Below are positions 1 to 8,582 of a stretch of DNA of 34,503 nucleotides, in pieces. The notes beneath the pieces were generated by a model. It saw only the letters and a program-made list of their open reading frames with translations. It did no database searches and was not told the DNA's origin. Position numbers and translations under genes: made by a program. Source of the DNA: an uncultured Rhodothermaceae bacterium (GTDB lineage Bacteria > Bacteroidota > Rhodothermia > Rhodothermales > Salinibacteraceae); NCBI GenBank assembly GCA_913056335.1, contig CAJXLX010000025.1:1-34503 (forward strand). Reading direction: 5' to 3'. The stretch's first letter is position 1. Each line of letters opens with the position of its first letter.

Positions 1-502
1 CGAATGCCTTGCCGCGCAGGGTAAGCGATCCGGCACGTTCGCCGGTGCCGTAGACATCGGTCTCGTCATGCAGGTGGAAGCCGAGCTGGTGGCCGTTGTC
101 GGTGCGGGTGTAGCGAGTGGATTCGCGGGTGAGCGGCGTGCCGTCGGCCTCCGTAAAGCGCAGCTGGAGCGGCGTTTTCTGCACGTGCACCGCGAGCTCT
201 TTGCTGCGCACCCAGAGCGCGTCTTCGTGGTCACGCACAGCGGGCGCCGCCGCCTCAGCCTCTTGCACCACGGCTACCGACGAATCGGGGCGTGCAGCAC
301 CGGGCGCGGTCCAATCCACGCGCACGACGTCGGGGGCGTAGAAGGTGAGATGCGCTGTGGCGCTGTCGCCTTCCACAACGACGGTAGACCCACGCATGTC
401 GTGATCGACGTAGTTGCCGGTCGACTGCGCCCAGGCGGAGCCGGGTATCCAAAACAGGAGCAGGAGCAGGGCACATCCGGCGTACCGGGACGGGGAGTTC
501 AT
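1..502 (-). CDS. GH31 family alpha-glucosidase, N-terminal part (runs off left edge)
   Basis: The first 167 residues of a secreted glycoside hydrolase are visible; the catalytic barrel lies beyond the window. Translation from the ATG at 502 gives a signal peptide (Leu-rich core at residues 10-18, likely cleavage after AWA at about 25). A beta-rich region follows, resembling the N-terminal galactose-mutarotase-like domain of GH31. It ends in YGTGER (151-156), matching the YGxGE signature that closes this domain in GH31 alpha-glucosidases and alpha-xylosidases. An in-frame TGA lies just upstream, so the start is well bounded. It is the last visible gene of the starch locus, 82 bp after the alpha-amylase, and would release glucose from imported malto-oligosaccharides in the periplasm (inference). 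Substrate cannot be settled without the catalytic domain; alpha-xylosidase is the main alternative. Confidence 0.8.
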   Translation of the reverse strand, partial: MNSPSRYAGCALLLLLFWIPGSAWAQSTGNYVDHDMRGSTVVVEGDSATAHLTFYAPDVVRVDWTAPGAARPDSSVAVVQEAEAAAPAVRDHEDALWVRSKELAVHVQKTPLQLRFTEADGTPLTRESTRYTRTDNGHQLGFHLHDETDVYGTGERAGSLTLRGKAF

Positions 503-584
503 ATACACGTAACAGGTTCGTCAAATAAAGCAGAGAGCATACGGCCCCGATGGGCCGCATGATGGAAAACGTGGACGCCCCGCA

Positions 585-2240
585 CTACACGGGGTCTTCG
601 TCGGCGGTCGCGTCAGACTCGGCATCGCTCCAGATGACAGAGGTGGCAGGCGGCAGCAGGGCCCCAGCGTCGTTGGGGCGCACCCGCGCATCGGACTCGT
701 GCCACACGGTGCCGTAGCGCTCGCGGAGTTCATCGGGCAAGATCACGTCCGCGGCCTGTGCGCCTACGTTGTGTGCAATGAGCAGCGATTCGCCGGTGTC
801 GCTGCGGCGCTCATAGATGGAGAGGCGTTTGGGCATCCCTTCGTAGGTCACCGGATGCAGCGAGCCGCGGCGTAGGGCATCGGTTTCGTGGCGCAGGTGG
901 ATGAGTTCGCGGTAGAGGTTGAGCAGCGAGCCATCTCGTTCGTCTTGTACGGCTACAGACGTCACGGTGCTATCGGTGGAGTGCTCAGGCTCGATCCAGG
1001 TGGCGCGCAGGCTGTCTTCTTCGGCAGGCGCCCAGAGCATGGGCTCGCGAATGTTCGGATCAGGCTTGATGCCGTACATCCCGATTTCTTCGCCGTAGTA
1101 GACGTAGGGGGAGCCCGGCAGCGTAAACAGCAGATACGCTGCGGTGCGCATATGCATTGGCTGGGGCAGTTCGTTTAGGATGCGCGGCTGGTCGTGGTTG
1201 GTCAGGAAGGTGGCATCGGTAAAGGAGGGCGCGATGTCGTCATAGGTCGCCCGCGTATCCGCCAGGTCAACAGCCAGCGAGTCGCCCTGGCCGGTTTGGA
1301 ACGCCTCGATAATGTTGCCCGAAAGGTCGAAGTTAAAGAGCGAGTGCAGCCCCTCGAAGTAGGGCGCAACCGCTTCGGCATCATCCCACACCTCGCCCAC
1401 AAGCAGCACGTCGGAGTCAGTGGCCTCCATTTCAGCGCGGAAGGTGCGCCACCAGTCTTTGGTGTCGTCGGCGCGGTCGTCTTCGTAGATATGCTTGGCG
1501 GCGTCGAGGCGGAAGCCATCCACGCCCTTATCGAGCCAGTACTCGCCAATAGAAATGATCGAGTCGCGCACAGCCGGGTTGTCAAAGTTGAGATCCGGCA
1601 TGCCGCCCCAGAAGTAGCCGTAGTAGCGCTGGTCGTTGAGGGCCGCATCGACCGAGTCGACATCTTGGACCGGGTGCCACATCCGTCTGTTATCGGTATC
1701 GGGCCCGGCGTCTACTTCAGCTTCAGCGACAGCCTCCGCATCCTGCCAGACGTAGAAGTCGTAGTACGGGCTGGTCGTGTCGCCTACGGCCTGCTGAAAC
1801 CACGGATGATCGCGGGCGGTGTGGTTCACCACCAGATCCATGACAATCTTAATATCGCGCGCTTCAGCCTCATCAAGCAGGCGCTCAAAGTCGTCCATCG
1901 TGCCGTAATCGGGATGGATGGCCCGGTAGTCGGTCACGTCGTACTTATGATACGAGGGCGACGGATGCACCGGGAGCATCCAGATGGATTCGAAGCCCAT
2001 CTCGTCGATGTAGTCGAGCTTCTGAATCAGCCCCTCGAAGTCGCCAATGCCGTCACCGTTGCCATCCGCAAAGGAGTGCACGAACACGTGGTAGGTGGTG
2101 CCATAGTGCCAGGCAGGCGCTTCGTCTTCGTCGGCAGCATCCGACCCGCCGCGGTCGCAGCCGGTCCACAGCATCAGGCCAAGCACAAGCGCGGCGCAGA
2201 GAGCAGGTACAACGCGGCGATTCCTCCAAGTCATGGTCAT
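585..2240 (-). CDS. GH13 alpha-amylase, predicted outer-membrane lipoprotein (SusG-like)
   Basis: This is a 551-aa GH13 enzyme that should hydrolyse alpha-1,4 bonds of starch or maltodextrin at the cell surface or in the periplasm. From the ATG at 2240 there is a lipoprotein signal with lipobox Cys at residue 28 (TGC), followed by a Gly/Asp/Glu-rich linker. The four GH13 regions are present: DLVVNH (135-140), DGFRLDAAKH with nucleophile Asp246, GEVW with acid/base Glu283, and TNHD with Asp350. The DxNxDGxGD-type loop at about 60-66 resembles the calcium-site segment of bacterial amylases. A TTG at 2258 extends the frame by six residues, but ATG at 2240 or 2234 suits the signal peptide better. 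It lies 137 bp downstream of the FN3 lipoprotein and 82 bp upstream of the GH31 gene. The exact GH13 subfamily is not resolved. Confidence 0.92.
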   Translation of the reverse strand: MTMTWRNRRVVPALCAALVLGLMLWTGCDRGGSDAADEDEAPAWHYGTTYHVFVHSFADGNGDGIGDFEGLIQKLDYIDEMGFESIWMLPVHPSPSYHKYDVTDYRAIHPDYGTMDDFERLLDEAEARDIKIVMDLVVNHTARDHPWFQQAVGDTTSPYYDFYVWQDAEAVAEAEVDAGPDTDNRRMWHPVQDVDSVDAALNDQRYYGYFWGGMPDLNFDNPAVRDSIISIGEYWLDKGVDGFRLDAAKHIYEDDRADDTKDWWRTFRAEMEATDSDVLLVGEVWDDAEAVAPYFEGLHSLFNFDLSGNIIEAFQTGQGDSLAVDLADTRATYDDIAPSFTDATFLTNHDQPRILNELPQPMHMRTAAYLLFTLPGSPYVYYGEEIGMYGIKPDPNIREPMLWAPAEEDSLRATWIEPEHSTDSTVTSVAVQDERDGSLLNLYRELIHLRHETDALRRGSLHPVTYEGMPKRLSIYERRSDTGESLLIAHNVGAQAADVILPDELRERYGTVWHESDARVRPNDAGALLPPATSVIWSDAESDATADEDPV

Positions 2241-2377
2241 AAACAGCAGTGGGGTCAAGGTGCAACAGCAAGCGCTGCAGGGGTCTGCGGGCGCTCCGAG
2301 TTTGGCGTGTGTTTCCTACGAGATACGCAGGCGGTGTATCCTCAGCGAAGAACCGTACCGGCCATGCAGCACGCTCA

Positions 2378-2809
2378 CTATGGACGATCGGGCGCCGCGA
2401 AGGGCGTAAGGTCGACCTGGTTCGAGCCGTCGCTTTCCAGCTCTTCGGCGGTGGCCGTCACGCGGTAGTAGTAGAGCGTGCCGTTGGACACGTCGGTGTC
2501 GGTGAAGTCCGTAGCGCTAAGGCCCTCGCCCACCGGGTTAGCATTAGCCGCATCACTGAACGATTCGGTGGCGCGGTACACGGTGTAGGTTTCGGCATCG
2601 TTCACCGCGCTCCATTCCAGCGTGATCTGTGCATCGCCCGAGGTACCACTCAGCCCCGACGGCGCGGCAGGGGGCGTTGGGTCAGGGTCCCGCCCGGGAT
2701 CGGTGCCGCCGTCGCTCCCGCATCCCATGAGCCCCAGCGTGAGCACCAGCAGACCTACGGTTAGGAGGGCGGCGAACGAACGGGTGCTGCACAGAGAAAA
2801 CATACGCAT
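2378..2809 (-). CDS. Small lipoprotein with one fibronectin type III domain
   Basis: A 143-aa protein. A hydrophobic signal segment ends in a lipobox (LMGC, Cys30) followed by Gly/Ser/Asp, which fits outer-membrane export in Bacteroidota. A Pro/Asp-rich linker leads into one FN3 domain (about residues 45-135) with the usual landmarks: PSGLSGTSGD start, LEWSAV tryptophan strand, YTVYRAT strand and YYYRVTA strand. No catalytic residues are seen. Its place between two GH13 genes suggests a surface accessory or binding role in starch handling, but the sequence does not prove this. The frame opens with TTG at 2818; ATG at 2809 (or 2803) is preferred. It begins 56 bp after the large GH13 stop codon and is probably co-transcribed. 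Confidence 0.8.
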   Translation of the reverse strand: MRMFSLCSTRSFAALLTVGLLVLTLGLMGCGSDGGTDPGRDPDPTPPAAPSGLSGTSGDAQITLEWSAVNDAETYTVYRATESFSDAANANPVGEGLSATDFTDTDVSNGTLYYYRVTATAEELESDGSNQVDLTPFAAPDRP

Positions 2810-2865
2810 AGTAAGCAAGAAGATGGAAGCATTAGATCGGTCAGACGGTGCACCGAAGCGGAGCG

Positions 2866-5800
2866 CTATCGCACAACAGTAATTTTCTGAGTGCGCGTTT
2901 CGCCGTCCACCTGCAGGCGTCCGAAGTACACGCCGCTGGCCATGTCTTGGACGTTGAACGGCACTTCGTAGGTACCCGCTTCGCGATTGCGATCTTCGAC
3001 CACCTGCACGCGGCGCCCCAGCATATCGTAGACCTCCAGGCGCACGTCGTTGGCTTCGGGCACTGTGTACGCCATCGTGGTCTGGCTGCCCACCGGATTC
3101 GGGTAGACCGACAGGGTAAGCTCGGTGGGGAGCAACTCGCTCGTCTGCCCATCGATGTAGGCCTCGGTGCCTACTGCGACTTGCAACACGCGCGTCTCCT
3201 CGTCGTCGAGCGTCAGTCGGATGCGGTCGTTGGCGCGCAGGTCATATGTCGCCTCTTCCGCAGGATCGATCACGGCGATCTCGTGGCCGTGCGCGGCGCT
3301 CAGGTTGCGCGCCTGTAGCGTGATGTCTCCGGCAGTCGCAGCAGACAGCTCGACCTCAAAGGTTTCGCCCTCGCCGGTCAGCGCACGGGCATCGGCCATG
3401 TGCAAGCGGGTGCGCTCCGTACCAGTCGTGTGCTCTTCATTCGGGCGGATGCGGAGGCTTACGGCTTCGAACGAGGTTGGGGGCGCGGCGACGGGCTCGG
3501 CATCGGCCTGCACGCCCATGCGCACCGTAGACGTCGGTCCTTCGCTGGCGGTGCTGTTGGTGGGATACGCAGCCAGTTCCAGCATAGAGGCGACCTCTTC
3601 ATCCGAACGGTTTTCAGCTACCGGTGCCGCCGTTGCATTGGGCCCCGGAATGGTAAGCGCGTCGCGATCGGCATCGTCATTCAGGAAGTAGTACGCCGCG
3701 CCGCCTGTGGCCGAGCTGAAGGTGCTCGACTCGCTGAACGAACCGTTGAAGCTCCAGGCCGGATTGAGCGCGCCGCTGTTTGCCGCCTCCACATCACTCC
3801 AGCTTACGTCGGTCGCCAGCGGATTCGAGATAATATTCCACCCTTCGTGCAGCGGAATGGTCGTGGTGCCCGTTTCATCGAGCGCCAGGGCATTCACCTC
3901 GGCCTCGTAGGTCCAGTTGTCGCGGCTGGTGAGCCAGAACCCGCGTCCGGGGCGGAAAGTGAACGTATCCGAGGCATCGAAACGCACGAGGAAATCCTGG
4001 TCGGATCCGTCGTCCCAGTACGCCTGCCAGTCGCGCTCATTGCGACCCGATACGGTTGTTGTAAGGTTCGTTTCCACGTCGCCCGGCAGCGCCACCAGGC
4101 GGTAGTTGGCTGCCGACTCGGGAGCTCCGCCGAAGCCGCGGTCAATCGACACGGTGAGTTGATCGCGCACAAGCGCTCCGTATCCGGCCCAGTCTTGCGC
4201 CGGAACGTCGACCGGCTCGTTTGTGAAGACGTGAAACTCGCTGGGCTGAAGCTCGACCGTTGCATTTTGGTTGCTGGACGTAATTTCGGCCTGCGCGCCG
4301 GGGAAGAAGTCGTACCACGTGCCGGTTGTCGGCATATCGAGCGACACCTCTTGCGGGGCGAGGCCAAAGTTGCCGATGATGTATGCTTGCTGCTCTCCAT
4401 CGGTCAGGGTGATGCGACGGACCGTGTCGTTGCCCGTCACATCGAGCCGTTCGACACTACCCAGCGCCTCGAACGGGGCAAACTCCTGGCGCAAGTTCAG
4501 CAACGCTGCCCACGTTTCGTAGACCGCACGGCGATCCGGGTCTTCGTTGTACGCCCAGCGCACCGGCTTTGGAGCAGTGCGTCCGGGATCGCCCGCCGAG
4601 CAATTGCCGTTGCCGCCCCCTCCGGGCTTCAGACATTCGTCAGCCCCCCAGCCGTAACCGAGTTCGCCAAACTGCCAGAGCATACGCGGCCCCGGAATCG
4701 TCAGGAAGAAGCCACCCATCAGCTTCTGGCGTTCGAGGGCGGCGTCAAGCTCGGTGGTATCGTACGAGCCGTCGTCGCTGGCATTGCCAAACTCTTTCAT
4801 CTTGCGCATGAGCCACTGCTGGTCGTGGCTCTCCATGTAGGTCACGGCGTTTCCGACGGCGGGGTCAAGTCCGGTGTTTGGATGGTAGGCTCCGCTCAAA
4901 TTTGACCCGCTGTTTAGATAGCCCATGGCCGACTCGCCATACGCGCCACTCATGCCATTCCAGAACATCATTCCCTGGCGTCCGCGATTTCGCTCGTGGG
5001 TGGCCAGCTGCAGCTCCTCATCCCGCTGAAAGTGCTCCATGATGAGGTAGGCCTCTGAATCCACCTGCCATGCCTCCGTGGCCATCCGGCGCAGGTTTTC
5101 GACGCGCTCACTATTGAACGCGTTCACGTCGTTGGCCACCAGGTCATTCGCCACAAATCCCTTGGTAAGATCGAAGCGATAGCCGTCAATGTTGTATTCG
5201 GTGAGCCAGTGCTCATTGGCGCGGTCGACCCAGTACTGAATGTACGGGTGGTCGTGGTTCAGGTGGTTGAACACGTTAAACGCATGGCCCGGACCGCGCA
5301 GCTCGTCAACGCCCACCTGAATGAGTGGCGAGCGGTTGGTGGCATGGTTGTAGACCACATCCAAAATGACGGCGATGCCGCGCTGATGGGCTGCATCGAT
5401 AAACTGCTTGAAGTCTTCGGGCGGGCCGTACGATTTGTCGAGCGCCAGGTGATGGTTCGGGTTGTAGCCCCAGCTGAGATTGCCATCGAAATTCGAGACG
5501 GGCATCAGCTCGATCGCGTTGACCCCCAGGTTGTCGAGATAATCGAGCGTGTCGGTGAGGGTGCTGTAGGTGCTCTCCTCCACGAAGTCGCGCAGCAGAA
5601 GCTCATAGACCACCAGCTCATCGGGGTCGGGACGCTCGAACTCGGCGAAGTCAAACTCGGGCTGTCCGGGTTCCAGCACCGACACCATACCGTTGGTCTC
5701 ATTCTCGGGATACGGGATGAGATCCGGGTACGTGCTGTCTTCGATGAAGCTGTCTTCAGGCGAGAGGACCTTCGCCGAGAACGGATCGCTCATGCGAATC

Positions 5801-6831
5801 TCGCCGTCGACCAGGTACTGAAAGCGATACTCCTGTCCCGGCTCCAGCCCGTCAATCGTGATCCACCAGTGCGCCTGCCCGCCGGACTCCTCGCCGCTCG
5901 GGTCGCGGGTCATGGCGTAATCGTTATCGACCGTCCAGTCGTTAAAGTCACCAATGACGTAGACATGCTCCTTGCCGGGCCCATACATCGAGAGGGTAAC
6001 CGATGTGTTGCTGGTGTACGTGATACCGTCTTCGATCCCTGTGGGGCGCGCTTCATCAGCGGTTTCGGGCGCCACGACCACATCGAATCCCTCTGCGAGC
6101 TCCGTACCATTCGTGCCACGCGCTGCAACTTCGAGCGTGCGCGTGCCCGAGCTGTTAAAGGTCAGGGGATACGAGAGCGTGGTTTCGGTGGTGGTGGTTT
6201 GCACCGCGCCATCCAGGGAGAGCGTCATCTCTTCCAGTTCCTCCCCCGACTCGACGGCTTCCGCTTCAATCGTAACCGTTTCGCCGTTATCCACAATGAG
6301 CGGATTCAGGTCGGGCACCTGCGGGTTGGTGATGGCCAGCGAGAGGGTGGCATCCGGGTCGCCCAGTTCAACAATCAGGTCGTCGGTCTGCGTATCGCCG
6401 TCCGTATTGCGAAAGACAAAGTTCATGGTCTGCACCTCCTCATTTTCGCCGAGGGTGCATCCCGTTTCGTTGTCGTTGTAGTACGCCCGGATGTCGTCGA
6501 TGGTAAGCTCGTACCGTCCGCCCCCAATATCGGTGAGGCGCGTGTCGGCGCGCTCGCCCTCGAACTGGTCGGACGTGGGCCAGTGGTTCTTCACGCAGGT
6601 CCACTCCTCGGAGCTTTGGTCGGTGAACACGCCGGTGTGGGCGTACACGTCGCCGCTAAACGAGACCCCTGCCGCATTGGCGTTGAACTGCACCGTTACC
6701 GGGCTATTGACGGTAGGCACCGCAGGATCGGTTTCGATGACCTGCTGGGCATAGACACTGCCAGCAGCCATGCCCCACAGCGCCAGGGCAACGACGAAGG
6801 CAACGATACGAGAAGGCGTAGAAGACAGCAT
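2866..6831 (-). CDS. Large secreted GH13 amylase/pullulanase-type enzyme with T9SS sorting domain
   Basis: A 1321-aa exported enzyme. Domains in order: signal peptide (1-28, VYAQ); a beta-sandwich with the SGDVYAHTGV motif (about 30-160) and two cysteines (79, 125); an Ig-like segment (about 160-255); a CBM48/E-set-like domain with VYVIGDFNDW (about 290-300) and FQYLVDGE; a GH13 barrel (about 405-730) with DVVYNH (491-496), nucleophile Asp554 in DGYRFDLTKG, acid/base Glu599 in IMEHF and Asp670 in MESHD; a C-terminal beta domain and long beta-rich region; and a terminal sorting domain (about 1238-1321) with YPNPV, LEVYDMLGRRV, ASGVYFGRL and final KITVVR, typical of type IX cargo. It should attack starch or pullulan outside the cell. 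The CBM48-like plus GH13 layout also fits debranching enzymes, so bond specificity is uncertain. It starts 181 bp after the glycan-binding lipoprotein gene. Confidence 0.93.
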   Translation of the reverse strand: MLSSTPSRIVAFVVALALWGMAAGSVYAQQVIETDPAVPTVNSPVTVQFNANAAGVSFSGDVYAHTGVFTDQSSEEWTCVKNHWPTSDQFEGERADTRLTDIGGGRYELTIDDIRAYYNDNETGCTLGENEEVQTMNFVFRNTDGDTQTDDLIVELGDPDATLSLAITNPQVPDLNPLIVDNGETVTIEAEAVESGEELEEMTLSLDGAVQTTTTETTLSYPLTFNSSGTRTLEVAARGTNGTELAEGFDVVVAPETADEARPTGIEDGITYTSNTSVTLSMYGPGKEHVYVIGDFNDWTVDNDYAMTRDPSGEESGGQAHWWITIDGLEPGQEYRFQYLVDGEIRMSDPFSAKVLSPEDSFIEDSTYPDLIPYPENETNGMVSVLEPGQPEFDFAEFERPDPDELVVYELLLRDFVEESTYSTLTDTLDYLDNLGVNAIELMPVSNFDGNLSWGYNPNHHLALDKSYGPPEDFKQFIDAAHQRGIAVILDVVYNHATNRSPLIQVGVDELRGPGHAFNVFNHLNHDHPYIQYWVDRANEHWLTEYNIDGYRFDLTKGFVANDLVANDVNAFNSERVENLRRMATEAWQVDSEAYLIMEHFQRDEELQLATHERNRGRQGMMFWNGMSGAYGESAMGYLNSGSNLSGAYHPNTGLDPAVGNAVTYMESHDQQWLMRKMKEFGNASDDGSYDTTELDAALERQKLMGGFFLTIPGPRMLWQFGELGYGWGADECLKPGGGGNGNCSAGDPGRTAPKPVRWAYNEDPDRRAVYETWAALLNLRQEFAPFEALGSVERLDVTGNDTVRRITLTDGEQQAYIIGNFGLAPQEVSLDMPTTGTWYDFFPGAQAEITSSNQNATVELQPSEFHVFTNEPVDVPAQDWAGYGALVRDQLTVSIDRGFGGAPESAANYRLVALPGDVETNLTTTVSGRNERDWQAYWDDGSDQDFLVRFDASDTFTFRPGRGFWLTSRDNWTYEAEVNALALDETGTTTIPLHEGWNIISNPLATDVSWSDVEAANSGALNPAWSFNGSFSESSTFSSATGGAAYYFLNDDADRDALTIPGPNATAAPVAENRSDEEVASMLELAAYPTNSTASEGPTSTVRMGVQADAEPVAAPPTSFEAVSLRIRPNEEHTTGTERTRLHMADARALTGEGETFEVELSAATAGDITLQARNLSAAHGHEIAVIDPAEEATYDLRANDRIRLTLDDEETRVLQVAVGTEAYIDGQTSELLPTELTLSVYPNPVGSQTTMAYTVPEANDVRLEVYDMLGRRVQVVEDRNREAGTYEVPFNVQDMASGVYFGRLQVDGETRTQKITVVR

Positions 6832-6973
6832 GGCGGCAAGTCAGTTCAGTAGAAGAAAGCCGGTTGCACGTGCAGCGCACGCGGCGTGCGGTGCCAAAGG
6901 TGGCATATGCCCCGAGCGGGATGCCGCAGCAGGCCTGGTACGCACCTGCCGCGTGCACCCCGTGTGGAGCCTA

Positions 6974-6993
6974 CAAGCGGCGATATCCGCTTG
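6974..6993. repeat. Inverted repeat between glycan-binding lipoprotein and GH13 genes
   Basis: Perfect 7-bp arms CAAGCGG and CCGCTTG are separated by 6 bases, 20 bp after the stop of the glycan-binding lipoprotein gene and about 140 bp before the GH13 start. No T-run follows on the minus strand, so it is not a clear intrinsic terminator. It may be an mRNA-stabilising or processing hairpin. The arms resemble half-sites (TGTAAGCG) of the lacI operator, but the spacing is wider than in that operator, so a repressor site is only a guess. Confidence 0.4.
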
Positions 6994-7012
6994 CAAGGAT
7001 CTTACCAACAGG

Positions 7013-8413
7013 TTAATTGCCCGTGGCATCCAGCCGGATGTCATCAATGAGAAAGCCTGCGCCTCCTGATACCGACTCAAATCCAACGTTAGAAAGGCCA
7101 TTTGCAACGGCGCTGGGGGTTTCTCCCAGATCGCTAAGCGGCACTTCAACATCTTGCCAACCACTGCTGGCCTCGAATGAGAGCACAGCACCATTGTCGG
7201 CGCCAAATCCGTCGTTATCACTCGCGTTGGTTTCAAAGAAGACGCGCAGCTCGGTCGCTTCCTGAATGTTTCCAATGCGGAACTTCAACACGCCATTGCT
7301 TCCGTTGGCAATGCGAATCCCGCTCTGATTGTAGCCAAAGAAACCGACACCTTCCAAAGTACGGGCGCGGGTACCAAATGCGTTATCGGCAACCTGATCA
7401 GTAAAGCCGTAGCCGTTGGCACCGCCAAACGTAACATATGCATTGCCGGTCGTCTCAAAGTCGTTGATCTCAGCGATAGGCCCTTGCTCGGTGCCTAGCA
7501 TAAACTCGTCGACTTCAAACGGTATATCCGCATCGGTCGACAGGCTCACGCTTTGCAGCGCTCCACTGCCCCCTGCACGGGCTGCCACCGGATCGAAGTT
7601 TGCTCCGATCTGCGAGAAGCCAATCCCATACTGACGCCAGGCATCCGATTCGGAGATGGGCACTTCAATGGTGTGCTCAGTGGTTCCACCGCCCGTTTCT
7701 TCAACAAACGTAAGCGTCAGGTTGAACGACCCTTCGGGCGAATGTACAAGGAACGTGAACAGGTTCGCGCGGGGCGCACTTACCGTGCTTTCCATGGTGA
7801 CGGATCCGCCTGCAACCGCGTCAATCTGAGCGGCATTGACACCATTGCTGTTTTCAGCAACTTCATCGCTTTGAATGGTAACCTGGCTTCCCCCCTCGGT
7901 CGTTACCGGGCGCTGTGCGACAGGGTTGTTAGCGCTGGCCTCATCTACAAACTCCGCTTCGTAGTCTTCAACAACAACGAACTCGGGCTGAAAGTCGGTC
8001 TGAATGATGAACGGGCTAATTGTGACGCCCACTTCCTCTTCGATCGTTTCGCCTTCACCGCGGGTGGTAATTGTAATTGTTTCCTCCGCCACGCCGCTTA
8101 CCGAACCGTCGTATCCAACTGTCCAGCGGCGTTCGCCGCCCTGAGTAGCCGAGCCCGACTCTTCGGCCAGCTCGACGACTAAGTTACCAGACCCCTGGGC
8201 CGTCGGCACCTCGTCAAGTCCTTGATACGACACAGTGAAATCTGAACGGCTCTCAGCATCGAGCAACACCAGGCTAACACTGCCTGGCACACTAATGCTG
8301 GGTTGAATATCGATATCTTCAACGCTTGTAATTTCGTCGTCGCACCCCACGAGCGCAATACTCGCAACAAGCATCAGCGCAACGCCGAGCAATCGTGTGG
8401 CCAGGTGGTTCAT
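7013..8413 (-). CDS. Surface glycan-binding lipoprotein (SusE/SusF-like position), two jelly-roll domains
   Basis: A 466-aa predicted outer-membrane lipoprotein: signal peptide with LVGC lipobox (Cys24) followed by Asp-Asp-Glu. An Ig-like domain (about 36-133) precedes two consecutive jelly-roll domains of carbohydrate-binding type (about 145-307 and 316-464). Each jelly roll begins with an acidic 'E-D-(Y/F)-E' type strand and ends with a D-(E/D)-(F/I)-x-L strand (VDEFML, IDDIRL), the closing strand common in CBM-like folds. It has no catalytic motif. Position right after susD is the normal place of SusE/SusF-type or other surface glycan-binding proteins, so starch binding is inferred from context. 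The open frame extends to 8515, but only the ATG at 8413 gives a lipoprotein signal. It does not clearly match SusE or SusF by sequence. Confidence 0.82.
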   Translation of the reverse strand: MNHLATRLLGVALMLVASIALVGCDDEITSVEDIDIQPSISVPGSVSLVLLDAESRSDFTVSYQGLDEVPTAQGSGNLVVELAEESGSATQGGERRWTVGYDGSVSGVAEETITITTRGEGETIEEEVGVTISPFIIQTDFQPEFVVVEDYEAEFVDEASANNPVAQRPVTTEGGSQVTIQSDEVAENSNGVNAAQIDAVAGGSVTMESTVSAPRANLFTFLVHSPEGSFNLTLTFVEETGGGTTEHTIEVPISESDAWRQYGIGFSQIGANFDPVAARAGGSGALQSVSLSTDADIPFEVDEFMLGTEQGPIAEINDFETTGNAYVTFGGANGYGFTDQVADNAFGTRARTLEGVGFFGYNQSGIRIANGSNGVLKFRIGNIQEATELRVFFETNASDNDGFGADNGAVLSFEASSGWQDVEVPLSDLGETPSAVANGLSNVGFESVSGGAGFLIDDIRLDATGN

Positions 8414-8456
8414 GTCAGGGAGAGATTTTTGTGGAGAGTTAGCGTAAGCGGTAAAA

Positions 8457-8494
8457 GGTGCCTGAGTATCTAGCCGAGAATACCTAGCTGCACC
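8457..8494 (-). promoter_or_regulatory. Possible attenuator hairpin between susD and the glycan-binding gene
   Basis: In the 169-bp gap after susD, arms GGTGC and GCACC (8490-8494 and 8457-8461) can pair on the minus strand, with an inner GTAT/ATAC pairing, followed directly by TTTT (8456-8453). A competing pairing, TGCCTG (8459-8464) with CAGGCA (8502-8507), excludes the first. The stems are short and there is no experimental basis; this could simply lower read-through from susCD into the next gene. Confidence 0.25.
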
Positions 8495-8582
8495 AGGCTC
8501 GCAGGCATCCAGCAAGCAAAAAACTACTTACATGAGGACGACACGAACCCGATGCAGTACGGTAGGATGCTCGATAGTTGGC

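Noticed and set aside
68-562. 164-codon plus-strand frame over the GH31 start
   Set aside because: It is antisense to a clear signal peptide and GH31 domain and has no family features.
2267-2280. AAGCGCTG palindrome-like site upstream of the amylase gene
   Set aside because: It matches only about 6 of 11 fixed positions of the operator consensus.
1194-2468. 424-codon plus-strand frame
   Set aside because: It is an antisense shadow of the GH13 amylase, whose catalytic motifs are all present on the minus strand.
3400-4905. 501-codon plus-strand frame
   Set aside because: Antisense shadow of the large GH13 gene; high G+C makes long open antisense frames common here.
5209-6852. 547-codon plus-strand frame
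   Set aside because: Antisense to the N-terminal and catalytic domains of the large GH13 protein; no recognisable domain.
8415-8515. N-terminal extension of the glycan-binding lipoprotein
   Set aside because: The extra 34 residues precede a perfect lipoprotein signal, so they are not part of the protein.
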